From the NCBI GenBank assembly GCA_965202905.1, contig OZ241868.1, forward strand, positions 744,001 through 808,000: DNA of 64,000 bases, read 5' to 3'. The notes under the pieces are model-generated. The model saw nothing but the letters and a program-made list of their open reading frames with translations, was not told the origin of the DNA and made no database searches. The position numbers and the translations under genes are program-made. Shown here in pieces: positions 35,528 to 43,376 of the stretch. The DNA is from CAYFYS01 sp965202905 (GTDB taxonomy: Bacteria; Pseudomonadota; Alphaproteobacteria; MPNO01). Position 1 is the stretch's first letter; every line of letters starts with the position of its first letter.

Positions 35528-37842
35528 CGCGTGGCGGCCCTGATCATTTCAACGATCCTGGGCGGGGTGACCGGGTAATCGGTCACCTTGATGCCGAAGG
35601 GCGAGAGCGCATCCTCGATGCCGGCGACGATGGCCGCCGCCGCCGGCACGGTGCCGCATTCGCCGACGCCCTTCACTCCCAGCGGGTTGAGCGTCGATGG
35701 CGTCTCCTCGAAGCGGAGATCGAGCCGGGTGAGTTCGGTCGCGGTCGGCATCACGTAGTCGGCCAAGGTCGTTGTCAGCGGCTGGCCGGCCGCATCGTAG
35801 CCCATCCACTCGAACAGCGCATTGCCGATGCCGTGGACCACCCCGCCGGTCACCTGGCCGTCGACCAGCATCGGGTTGACCCGACGGCCGCAGTCGCTGA
35901 CCACCACATAACGGATGAACGAGACCTCGCCGGTCTCGATATCGACCTCGACCTCGACGGCATGGACGCCGTTGGAATAGGTCAGACTCGACGGCTTGAA
36001 GTTGACGTTGGCCTCCAGCCCCGCCTCGACGCCGTCGGGCAGCGAATAGCCGGGCACGCCCGAGGCGGCCTCGGCGACTTCGGCCAACGCCACCGACAGG
36101 CCCGCCGCCCCGGCGACGCGGATCCGGCCGTCGGCGATCTCCAGGTCCTCGATTGGCGCCTCGAGCATCTGGGCGGCGAGCTTGAGCACTTTCTCGCGCA
36201 CCTCGCGCGCGGCGATGTGGACCGAGGAACCCGCAGTCACGGTCTGGCGGCTGGCGAAGCCGCCCAACCCCAGGGCGATCGTCCCGGTGTCGCCGCACAC
36301 GACCTCGATCTCGGCCGGGTCGACGCCGACCTGATCGGAAGCGATCTGAGCGAGGATGGTCTTGAGCCCCTGGCCGATCGCGAGCGCCCCGGTGAACACC
36401 TTGACCCGGCCGGAGCGCTCGATCCTGACGATGCCCGATTCGAATGGCCCGCGCCCGGTGCCCTTGAGCCCGTTCGCGAGTCCCAGCCCGAGATAGCGTC
36501 CGTCGATCCGCGCGGCGGCTTGGCGCGCGGCGAAAGCGCCAGCCTCGACCGCATTGAGCGCGATCGCCTGGCATTTGGGAAAATCGCCGCTGTCGGCCTT
36601 CACCGGGGTGCCGGCACGGGTTTTGAGCGGCATCGTATACGGCATCGCCTCGGGCGGGATCAGGTTGCGCCGGCGGATCTCACCGCGGTCCATGCCGAGC
36701 CCGGCGGCGGCCGCGTCGAGCAGCCGCTCGATGACGTAGTTGCCTTCCGGATAACCGGCGCCGCGGACCGGCATCGCCGGCACGGTGTTGGTCTCGACCA
36801 CCTTCACGGCGATGTCCAGCGCCGGCACCATATAGGCGCCGGGCACCGAGGTCGAGGCGTTGTAGGGCAGATTGATGCCCTGGGGCGTGTAGGCGCCCTG
36901 GTCCTGGAGCATGGCGCCGCGCACGCCCAGCACCCTGCCCTCGCCGTCGACGGCGATTTCCATGTCCCAGAACTGTTCGCGCTCCTGGATGGAGGCCACG
37001 AAATGCTCGCGCCGATCCTCGATCCACTTGACCGGGCGATCGAGCAGCCGGGCGGCGATGGCGAGCACCAGCTCCTCGTTATACATCAGATACTTGGCGC
37101 CGAAGCCGCCGCCAACATCGGGCGCGACGACGCGCACGCGGGCCTCCTCGCTCCCCAGCATCTTGACCAGCCCGGCACGGACCTCGTGGGACATCTGGGT
37201 CGAAGACCACAGGGTCAGGCGCTCCTCGACCTGATCGTAGCGGGCGATTGCGCCGCGCCCCTCGATCGAATGGGCGCCGCCGCGGTGCTGGGTATAAGCG
37301 GCGCGCGCCACATGGGCGGCGCGCGCGAACGCCGCCGCGCAATCGCCGTAGCACTGGCCGAACTCGACCAGGACGTTCGACGGCCGCTCCGTGTGGACCG
37401 GCGGCGCGCCCTCGGCCGCAGCTTCCCGGCAGCCGGCGACCGAGGCCAGCGGCCGGTAGTCGACTTCGACCGCAGCCGCGCCGTCCTCCGCCAGATAACG
37501 GCTGTCGGCGATCACCACCGCGACCGCCTCGCCGACATGGCAGACCTCGGTGTTGGACAGCACGTGAGGAGTCACGTCGTCGGGGAGCTGGTCGGTGCGG
37601 AAGCCGAGCGGCAGGCGCGTTCCGCTCAGATGCGGGGCCAGATCGGCCAGCGTGAAGACCGCATGTACCCCGGCCATCGCTTTTGCCGCTTCGGTCTCGA
37701 TGGCGTCGACCCTGGCGTGAGGATGGGGCGAGCGCACGAAGACCGCGTGAACCGTGCCGGGAATGTGGATGTCATCGACGAAGCGCGCCCGGCCGCGCAG
37801 CATTGCCGGGTCTTCGATCCGGCGGACCCGCTGTCCGAACAT
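35524..37842 (-). CDS. Molybdenum hydroxylase large subunit (CoxL/xanthine dehydrogenase family)
   Basis: Molybdopterin-binding catalytic subunit (772 aa). Ald_Xan_dh_C domain at the N-terminus (GRARFVDDIHIPGTVHAVFV) and MoCo-binding domains with PDVGGGFGAKYLMYNEE, the active-site loop MPVRGAGYPEGNYVIER (about residue 350) and GVKGVGECGTVPAAAAIV with the catalytic Glu region near the C-terminus. The loop is not the CO-dehydrogenase form I AYxCSFR. No small FeS or FAD subunit adjoins it on this strand, so it must use subunits encoded elsewhere, perhaps the CoxM/CoxS pair at 42-43.4 kb. The substrate is probably a heterocycle or aldehyde. Confidence 0.9.
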   Translation of the reverse strand: MFGQRVRRIEDPAMLRGRARFVDDIHIPGTVHAVFVRSPHPHARVDAIETEAAKAMAGVHAVFTLADLAPHLSGTRLPLGFRTDQLPDDVTPHVLSNTEVCHVGEAVAVVIADSRYLAEDGAAAVEVDYRPLASVAGCREAAAEGAPPVHTERPSNVLVEFGQCYGDCAAAFARAAHVARAAYTQHRGGAHSIEGRGAIARYDQVEERLTLWSSTQMSHEVRAGLVKMLGSEEARVRVVAPDVGGGFGAKYLMYNEELVLAIAARLLDRPVKWIEDRREHFVASIQEREQFWDMEIAVDGEGRVLGVRGAMLQDQGAYTPQGINLPYNASTSVPGAYMVPALDIAVKVVETNTVPAMPVRGAGYPEGNYVIERLLDAAAAGLGMDRGEIRRRNLIPPEAMPYTMPLKTRAGTPVKADSGDFPKCQAIALNAVEAGAFAARQAAARIDGRYLGLGLANGLKGTGRGPFESGIVRIERSGRVKVFTGALAIGQGLKTILAQIASDQVGVDPAEIEVVCGDTGTIALGLGGFASRQTVTAGSSVHIAAREVREKVLKLAAQMLEAPIEDLEIADGRIRVAGAAGLSVALAEVAEAASGVPGYSLPDGVEAGLEANVNFKPSSLTYSNGVHAVEVEVDIETGEVSFIRYVVVSDCGRRVNPMLVDGQVTGGVVHGIGNALFEWMGYDAAGQPLTTTLADYVMPTATELTRLDLRFEETPSTLNPLGVKGVGECGTVPAAAAIVAGIEDALSPFGIKVTDYPVTPPRIVEMIRAATR

Positions 37843-37854
37843 CCGGGCGGGCGC

Positions 37855-38388
37855 TCAGGCGCGCTTCAGATGGGCATCGCGGCGCTGGAACAGGGCCTCG
37901 TCGGCATAGCCCATGGTCTCGGGCAGGCCGCGCCCCAGCATCACCTGGAAATAGACCGGCTCCAGGCTGTCGTTGACGTAGCCGTGCACGACACCCGGCG
38001 GGCAGGCCGCGCACTCCCAAGGTCCCAGCCGGCGCGAGATTTTCTCGCCCGTCTTCTCGTCCTCGAAAAAGACCGTCAGCATGCCCTGCAGGACGAAGAA
38101 GATTTCCTCGACCTCGTGGGTGTGGGCGGCGTTTCCCTGGCCGGGCTCGACATACATGATCGACAGGGTAAAGCCGCGCGGTGGGATGGCGCCGTCCTCG
38201 TCGTGCTTGCCCGAGCCGCCGGCGCCGATGAAGCGGTGCTGGGCGCGCTTGTAGCCCTCGATCCTGGCGTCCTCGAAGGCGTCCCAGTCCGGCGTAATCT
38301 CCCGGAAGCAGCGCACGTATCGATCGGCGATCTCCCGGACCGGGACATTGACCAGCTCCGGCGGACGGTCATGGCGGGCAACGCTCAT
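37855..38388 (-). CDS. Cupin-domain protein
   Basis: Single-cupin protein (177 aa). The cupin core lies at residues about 70-160: AHTHEVEEIFFVLQG with metal-binding His and Glu, then CPPGVVHGYVN. ATG at 38388 (MSVARHDRPPE) has AGGA 9 nt upstream; the longer ORF to 38544 adds non-conserved residues. It is 12 nt upstream of the molybdenum hydroxylase gene, so the two are likely an operon and the cupin may act on the same substrate or stabilise it. No enzyme activity can be assigned. Confidence 0.8.
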   Translation of the reverse strand: MSVARHDRPPELVNVPVREIADRYVRCFREITPDWDAFEDARIEGYKRAQHRFIGAGGSGKHDEDGAIPPRGFTLSIMYVEPGQGNAAHTHEVEEIFFVLQGMLTVFFEDEKTGEKISRRLGPWECAACPPGVVHGYVNDSLEPVYFQVMLGRGLPETMGYADEALFQRRDAHLKRA

Positions 38389-38510
38389 CGGGCAATTCCT
38401 TCGTCGCGATGGATCGGGCGGGCTTGCGCCGGGGTCGATGATGGCACCGCGCGGCCGGGCCGACAACGCCCGCTCGCCCGGCCGGCATTGGCGGACTGAG
38501 CTGTACCAAA

Positions 38511-38532
38511 CTTGACAATAGCTCCCGTCAAG
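38511..38532. repeat. Inverted repeat CTTGAC-N10-GTCAAG
   Basis: Perfect 6-bp arms 10 nt apart, between the cupin gene and the small low-GC gene. The left arm includes TTGACA, a possible -35, but the matching -10 is poor. It may be an operator for the small gene. Confidence 0.4.
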
Positions 38533-38617
38533 GTCATGCTCCACGCCTATGTCACGGGCACGGTTAACTGGGTGTTCTTCGTCTGCAATCAGTTCGTTAA
38601 CTCGACGTGGAGATATG

Positions 38618-38845
38618 ATGGCAACCTACAAGAAAATTCAGGAATGGGTTCAGAAAAAATACGGATGGATACCGAAGACGTGTTGGATAGCCCATTGCAA
38701 AGAAATAGCTGGACTTGAACGTTACGATGCCCCAAATCGTAAAGGAAGAGAACGTTTTAAGCTTTGTCCAGAAGAGAAACGTGAGCCGATATTGTCAGCG
38801 TTCCAGAATCTCGGGATGCTTGAAAGGTGTGGATCATCCGAGTAA
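38618..38845 (+). CDS. Small conserved protein of unknown function (KIQEWV...PKTCWIAHCKE type)
   Basis: A 75-aa protein, MATYKKIQEWVQKKYGW then PKTCWIAHCKEIAGL, APNRKGRERFKLCPEEKRE and a final FQNLGML. I recognise this pattern as a widespread short protein family, sometimes mislabelled RNA methyltransferase, with no established function. GGAG lies 5 nt upstream of the ATG. Base composition is clearly lower in GC and richer in Lys codons than the neighbouring genes, which suggests horizontal acquisition. It is alone, with untranslated DNA on both sides. Confidence 0.75.
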   Translation: MATYKKIQEWVQKKYGWIPKTCWIAHCKEIAGLERYDAPNRKGRERFKLCPEEKREPILSAFQNLGMLERCGSSE

Positions 38846-39180
38846 ATCAAATCCAGTCGCTACAGCGGGGCCCGCGCCAGACGGCGCTGGTCCTCCGCAC
38901 AGAACGCCTCTTCGCCCAAACCACGCAACCACGATGTAACCTTGAATCCTACATCTGCGATCCCTCGTATTAAGAACATAAAAAGAACATACGTTCAGGT
39001 CGGAGGAGTATCAAGGATTAGGCAGAAACCGTCTCGACACCGAAATTGGCGGGTGTTGTGCGGACGGTTGCGGATTGCTACCGTATTTCCCGATCGTGCA
39101 ACCCAAGTAGGGCAAGGCGCTCGCGCACGCAACCAGGATCGCCCCCGTAGAGGGCTAGTCGTTATCAGGGTGGAGGCACC
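38846..39180. other. Gene-free stretch upstream of the ABC importer
   Basis: 335 nt with no credible ORF. The first 150 nt are lower in GC and contain a LexA-type site (38974-38988) followed by a Shine-Dalgarno-like GGAGGAG at 39001-39012 with no start codon after it. The last 60 nt presumably hold the promoter of the importer operon; no clear -35/-10 pair was identified. A GGTGGAGG sequence precedes the ATG at 39181. Confidence 0.6.
38974..38988. promoter_or_regulatory. LexA-type SOS box (GAAC-N7-GAAC)
   Basis: GAACATAAAAAGAAC matches the alphaproteobacterial LexA direct-repeat consensus GAAC-N7-GAAC. The second half-site also forms GAAC-N4-GTTC with a GTTC at 38993-38996. No SOS-type gene lies next to it. 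Confidence 0.6.
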
Positions 39181-40293
39181 ATGGCTCAGGATAAAAGCGG
39201 CATCGGCTCCAAGACGCCCACACGTCGGTCATTCCTTGCCGGGACGACCGGGCTCGGTCTCATCCTCGCAACGGGCGCCGCGCCTGCGTTCATCCGGGAA
39301 GCCGGCGCATCGAAGATGCGCAAGGTCACCTTCATGCTGCCCTGGCTGTTCGTCGGCGGGCACGCCTTCGAGTTCGCAGCGCAGAAGCTCTATTGGAAGA
39401 AGCGCGGCCTCGATGTGGCGATCACCCGCGGCTACGGCTCGGGTGCGGCCTGCAAGACGGTTTCCGCCGGCAAGGCCATGTTCGGCGAGGCGAGCTACGG
39501 CGTGATGGTCAACGGCGTCTCCAAGGGCCTCGATACCGTGGCCATCGGCGCGAAGCTGCAACGCAGCCCGATCGCAATTTCCTGCCGGCGCAGCTCCGGC
39601 GTCAGCAAGGTGAAGGACCTGGAGGGCGCGCACCTTGTTCAGGCGGCGGCATCGGGCGACACCGTGATGCTCAACGGCTTCGTCAAGGCTGCCGGTCTCG
39701 ATCGCTCGAAGATCAGGCAGACCATCGTCCATCCGAGCAAGCTGATCTCCACGGTTTTCAACAAGCAGGCGGACTGCACCGGGACCTACTACGTCTCCAA
39801 CGCGGCGACGCTGGCGACGAAGACGCCGACAATCCACTTCCTGTATGCCGATTATGGGCTGCAGACCCTCGATCTCGGGCTCATTACCCGCTCCGACATG
39901 ATCAAGAACGAGCCGCAGCTTGTTCAGGATATGGTCGACGGCGCCATGGAAGGGCTCAAGCTGCAGCTTCTGGAGCCGGAGACGTGTCTCGACATCATGA
40001 TCGAGGCCAAGCCGGAGCTGAAGACCCGCGAGCGGCAGCTCCTGCTGACCCACGCCGGCAACACCAACGCGCTGTCGCTCGGCCCGGCGGTACGGGACCA
40101 CGGTCTCGGCTATATGGCCGAAGCCGATCAAACCAGGACCCGCGACGTGGTCATCAAGTATATGGATGCCAGGAACGTGCCGCCGATCGGCGAGCTGTTC
40201 GTCAACCGCTTCGCCGGAAACATCAAGCTGTCGGCCAGCGAATGGGCCGACGCCAACAGGATCAACGCGAAGTTCGACCCGAGCAAGGCCTGA
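39181..40293 (+). CDS. NitT/TauT-family ABC transporter substrate-binding protein (Tat-exported)
   Basis: Periplasmic binding protein (370 aa) of the NMT1/TauA-like family. A twin-arginine signal TRRSFLAGTTGLGLILATGA (residues 14-33) is followed by the mature domain: VTFMLPWLFVGGHAFEFAAQ, GLDVAITRGYGSG, a gap-spanning KDLEGAHL and DMVDGAMEGL. Family members bind small organic or sulfonate-type ligands. The ligand here is unknown. It heads an operon with an ATPase, a permease and the CoxM/S/L-type molybdenum hydroxylase, so the imported compound is probably that enzyme's substrate. GGTGGAGG precedes the ATG. Confidence 0.9.
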   Translation: MAQDKSGIGSKTPTRRSFLAGTTGLGLILATGAAPAFIREAGASKMRKVTFMLPWLFVGGHAFEFAAQKLYWKKRGLDVAITRGYGSGAACKTVSAGKAMFGEASYGVMVNGVSKGLDTVAIGAKLQRSPIAISCRRSSGVSKVKDLEGAHLVQAAASGDTVMLNGFVKAAGLDRSKIRQTIVHPSKLISTVFNKQADCTGTYYVSNAATLATKTPTIHFLYADYGLQTLDLGLITRSDMIKNEPQLVQDMVDGAMEGLKLQLLEPETCLDIMIEAKPELKTRERQLLLTHAGNTNALSLGPAVRDHGLGYMAEADQTRTRDVVIKYMDARNVPPIGELFVNRFAGNIKLSASEWADANRINAKFDPSKA

Positions 40294-40339
40294 TCCCGGT
40301 CGCCGCGGTCTCCTGACCGCCTCCGTCAGCCTTCAAGGA

Positions 40340-40370
40340 CCGGCCCGCCCCGTTTATCGGGGCGGGCCGG
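40340..40370 (+). terminator. Strong hairpin between binding-protein and ATPase genes
   Basis: Perfect 13-bp GC stem (CCGGCCCGCCCCG and its complement) with a TTTAT loop. It lies 46 nt after the binding-protein stop and 12 nt before the ATPase ATG. There is no T-run. It is more likely a partial terminator or an mRNA 3'-end stabiliser that keeps binding-protein expression above that of the downstream genes. Confidence 0.7.
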
Positions 40371-40382
40371 GCGCTACGCCCC

Positions 40383-41147
40383 ATGGCCGATAACCCGATC
40401 CACGTCGATATCCACGCGCTGCGCAAGGTCTATCGGACCCGGCGCGAGGAAATCGAGGCGATCCGTCACATCGAAATGGCGGTTGCCGAGGGCGAGTTCG
40501 TCTCGATCCTCGGTCCCAGCGGCTGCGGCAAGTCAACCCTGTTGATGGCGGTCGGCGGGTTGCTGCCGATCAGCGCGGGCTCGATCGCCATCCACGACGA
40601 GACGGTCTCCGGTCCCCGGCCGGATACCGGCGTGGTCTTCCAGTCTCCGGTGCTGATGCCCTGGCGCACGATCGAGCGCAACGTCTTGTTCCCGATCGAA
40701 AGCCTGGGGCTGAAAGTCGCCGACTACAAGCATCATGCCGGGGAGCTTCTGAGCATGACCGGGCTCGACGGGTTCGGGGAGAATTTTCCGAGCGAGCTGT
40801 CGGGCGGAATGCAGCAGCGCGTGGCGATCTGCCGCGCGCTGATTCACAACCCGAGCCTGTTGTTGATGGACGAGCCGTTCAGCGCCCTCGATGCGATGAC
40901 GCGAGACCAGATGAACCAGGAACTCCTGCGGATCTGGCAGGAATTCCAGAAGACGGTCCTGTTCGTCACCCACTCGATCCGCGAGGCGGTCTTCCTGTCC
41001 GACCGGGTGTTCGTGATGTCGCCGCGGCCGGCGGTGATCAGCCAGATCGTCGAAATCGACCTGCCCCGCCCGCGCACGCTCGATATCGAAGAGACGCCCG
41101 AGTTCAACGTCTACGTCGCCGGCCTGCGCAAGGCGATCGAAGGCTGA
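40383..41147 (+). CDS. NitT/TauT-family ABC transporter ATP-binding protein
   Basis: ATPase subunit (254 aa). Walker A GPSGCGKSTLLMAVGG (residues about 43-58), Q-loop VVFQSPVLMPWRTI, signature LSGGMQQRVAICRAL, Walker B LLLMDEPFSALDAMTRD and the switch His in FVTHSIREAVFL are all present. It energises the permease encoded 14 nt downstream. Part of the importer linked to the molybdenum hydroxylase genes. Confidence 0.93.
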   Translation: MADNPIHVDIHALRKVYRTRREEIEAIRHIEMAVAEGEFVSILGPSGCGKSTLLMAVGGLLPISAGSIAIHDETVSGPRPDTGVVFQSPVLMPWRTIERNVLFPIESLGLKVADYKHHAGELLSMTGLDGFGENFPSELSGGMQQRVAICRALIHNPSLLLMDEPFSALDAMTRDQMNQELLRIWQEFQKTVLFVTHSIREAVFLSDRVFVMSPRPAVISQIVEIDLPRPRTLDIEETPEFNVYVAGLRKAIEG

Positions 41148-41161
41148 GCGAAGAGGATCCG

Positions 41162-41980
41162 ATGGCCGCCAATCCCGATACCGACCTCGACACCGGCGGG
41201 GCCGGCTGGATTGCCAGGATCACCACCCAGGCAGCCAACCTGACGCCGGCGGTCGCGATCTCGATCACGATCCTCGTTCTGTGGCAGGTGCTGGTGGTGA
41301 TGCTCAAGATCCCCGAGGCGATCCTGCCGACGCCGATGCGGATCGCGGACGTGATGGTCGAGCGCCGCGACCTGCTGCTCCAGCACACCTGGCCCACCAC
41401 GGAGCAATGCATCTACGGCTTCCTGCTGGCGGTCGTGGTCGGCGTCGGGTTGGGGATCCTGCTCGCCTTCTCGCGGCTGTTCCGGGTCGGCGTCTATCCG
41501 CTGGTCATCGCCTTCCAGGTCGTGCCCAAGGTCGCGCTGGCACCCTTGTTCATCGTCTGGTTCGGGCTCGGGACGACTTCGCGCGTTCTGCTCGCCTTCG
41601 TGATCGCCTTCTTCCCGATGGTGGTCAACACCTATGCCGGCATCCAGAGCACCGATCCGGTGATGATCCGCATGGCCCGATCGTTCAGCGCCAGCCGGTG
41701 GACCATCTTCTCCAAGATCGAGTTCCCGACGGCGCTGCCCTACATCTTTTCGGGCCTCAAGATCGGCATCACGTTTGCAGTCATCGGCATCATCGTCGCG
41801 GAATTCGTCACTGCCCAGGAGGGGCTGGGCTACCTGATCGTCTTCTCCGAGGGCAATGTTGACACGCCGATGCTGATGGCCTCGATCATCGTCCTGAGCA
41901 TCGTCGGCGTGATCCTCTATGCGCTGATCGTCTGGATGGAAAAGCTCGTCATTCGCTGGGACGTCGGCCAGAAGTTCTGA
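41162..41980 (+). CDS. NitT/TauT-family ABC transporter permease
   Basis: Inner-membrane permease (272 aa) with about six hydrophobic segments between residues 30 and 260. The EAA-like loop is around FSASRWTIFSKIEFPTALPY and the region EFVTAQEGLGYLIVF follows it. GAAGAGG precedes the ATG. It forms the translocation pore with the ATPase encoded just upstream. The stop is 26 nt before the FAD-subunit gene of the molybdenum hydroxylase. Confidence 0.92.
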   Translation: MAANPDTDLDTGGAGWIARITTQAANLTPAVAISITILVLWQVLVVMLKIPEAILPTPMRIADVMVERRDLLLQHTWPTTEQCIYGFLLAVVVGVGLGILLAFSRLFRVGVYPLVIAFQVVPKVALAPLFIVWFGLGTTSRVLLAFVIAFFPMVVNTYAGIQSTDPVMIRMARSFSASRWTIFSKIEFPTALPYIFSGLKIGITFAVIGIIVAEFVTAQEGLGYLIVFSEGNVDTPMLMASIIVLSIVGVILYALIVWMEKLVIRWDVGQKF

Positions 41981-42006
41981 GGCCGCACGGCGTCCGGGAG
42001 GCCAGG

Positions 42007-42885
42007 TTGAAACCGCCGAAATTCGACTACTGCGCACCCGACAGCCTGGACGAAGCCCTGGCGCTGCTATCCCGGCACGGGATGGACGCCAAGCTGCTGG
42101 CCGGCGGGCAGAGCCTGATGCCGATGCTCAATTTCCGACTTGCCCGGCCGGCGATGCTGATCGACCTCAACCGCGTGCCGGGCCTCGCCGGGATCGAGAA
42201 CGGCGCCGGGACGCTCAGGATCGGCGCGACGACCCGTCAGCGCGACATCGAGGAGTCCAGGACCGTCGCCCGGGCCGCGCCGCTGCTGCATGAGGCGACC
42301 CGCCATATCGCGCATTTGCCGATCCGTACGCGCGGGACGCTCGGCGGCAGCATCGCCAATGCCGACCCGGCGGCCGAGGATCCGGCGGTGGCCGCGGCGC
42401 TGAATGCGACCATGATCTGCCGCAGCGCGCGCGGCGAGCGCCGGATCGAGGCAGCGGCGTTCTTCGTCGACGTTTTGAGCACCGCGCTCGAGCCGGACGA
42501 GATTCTCACCGCCATCGAGTTTCCGGCCGGCGCTGGACCGGACACCGGATCGGCCTTTGCCGAGATCAGCCGGCGCGATGGCGACTTCGCGCTTGCCGGG
42601 ATCGCCGCGCAGATCACGCTCGCAGGCAGCAAGATCACGAACGCCCGGATCGCCGGTTGCGGCATCGGCTCGGCGCCGCGCCGGATCGTTGAAGCCGAAG
42701 CGGCGCTGCTGGGATCGGCTGCCGGGGAGGCCGCGATCGCCGCCGCGGCGCAGGCGGTCTCCCATGCGGCGGATCCGCACGATGACGTCCATGCCAGCGC
42801 CGACTACCGCCGCAAGCTTGCCGGCGTCATGGCCGCCCGTGCCATAAGGACGGCGGTCTCGCGCGCCTCCGGAGCCGGACAGTGA
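42007..42885 (+). CDS. Molybdenum hydroxylase FAD-binding subunit (CoxM type)
   Basis: Medium subunit (292 aa) carrying FAD. The N-terminal FAD motif LLAGGQSLMPMLNFRLARP (residues about 32-50) and IRTRGTLGGSIANADPAAED (about 100-119) are diagnostic, followed by the CO-dehydrogenase flavoprotein C-terminal domain. The start is TTG with GGGAGG upstream. The stop overlaps the GTG of the FeS subunit. It passes electrons from the FeS clusters to the acceptor. Confidence 0.92.
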   Translation: MKPPKFDYCAPDSLDEALALLSRHGMDAKLLAGGQSLMPMLNFRLARPAMLIDLNRVPGLAGIENGAGTLRIGATTRQRDIEESRTVARAAPLLHEATRHIAHLPIRTRGTLGGSIANADPAAEDPAVAAALNATMICRSARGERRIEAAAFFVDVLSTALEPDEILTAIEFPAGAGPDTGSAFAEISRRDGDFALAGIAAQITLAGSKITNARIAGCGIGSAPRRIVEAEAALLGSAAGEAAIAAAAQAVSHAADPHDDVHASADYRRKLAGVMAARAIRTAVSRASGAGQ

Positions 42886-43376
42886 AGCAATCGGTGACGC
42901 TCACGGTCAACGGCCGGGCGCGCACGGCCGAAGCCGAGTCGCGTACGCTGCTGAGCGATTTCCTGCGCGACGGGCTGCGCCTGACCGGTACCCATGTCGG
43001 CTGCGAGCACGGCGTCTGCGGCGCCTGCACGGTCCATGTCGACGGCAAATCGGTCCGATCCTGCCTGATGCTCGCCGTTCAGGCCGAGGGCGCGGAGATC
43101 ACGACTGTCGAGGGTCTGGCCGAAGGCGACAGCCTGCATCCTCTTCAGAGCCTGTTCGCCAAGCACCGGGCGCTGCAATGCGGCTATTGCACCCCCGGTA
43201 TGCTGATGACCGCGCTCGACCTCGTGGGCCGGCGCCCGAACATGGACGAGGCGGAGATCCGCTCCGGCATGGCCGCCGTTCTGTGCCGCTGCACCGGATA
43301 TGAGGGCATCGTGTATGCGGTCGCGGAATACGCCAGCACCCTGTCCAGCACGAAAGGTGGGGGGTCCGCAGAATGA
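42882..43376 (+). CDS. Molybdenum hydroxylase 2Fe-2S subunit (CoxS type)
   Basis: Small subunit (164 aa) with two [2Fe-2S] clusters. The plant-type cluster ligands are in GCEHGVCGACTVHVDG and the following Cys (residues about 45-65). The second cluster has QCGYCTPGM and CRCTGYEGI (about 103-150). GTG start in a TGA/GTGA overlap with the FAD subunit, and the stop overlaps the large subunit ATG. It relays electrons from the molybdenum site to FAD. Confidence 0.95.
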   Translation: MKQSVTLTVNGRARTAEAESRTLLSDFLRDGLRLTGTHVGCEHGVCGACTVHVDGKSVRSCLMLAVQAEGAEITTVEGLAEGDSLHPLQSLFAKHRALQCGYCTPGMLMTALDLVGRRPNMDEAEIRSGMAAVLCRCTGYEGIVYAVAEYASTLSSTKGGGSAE

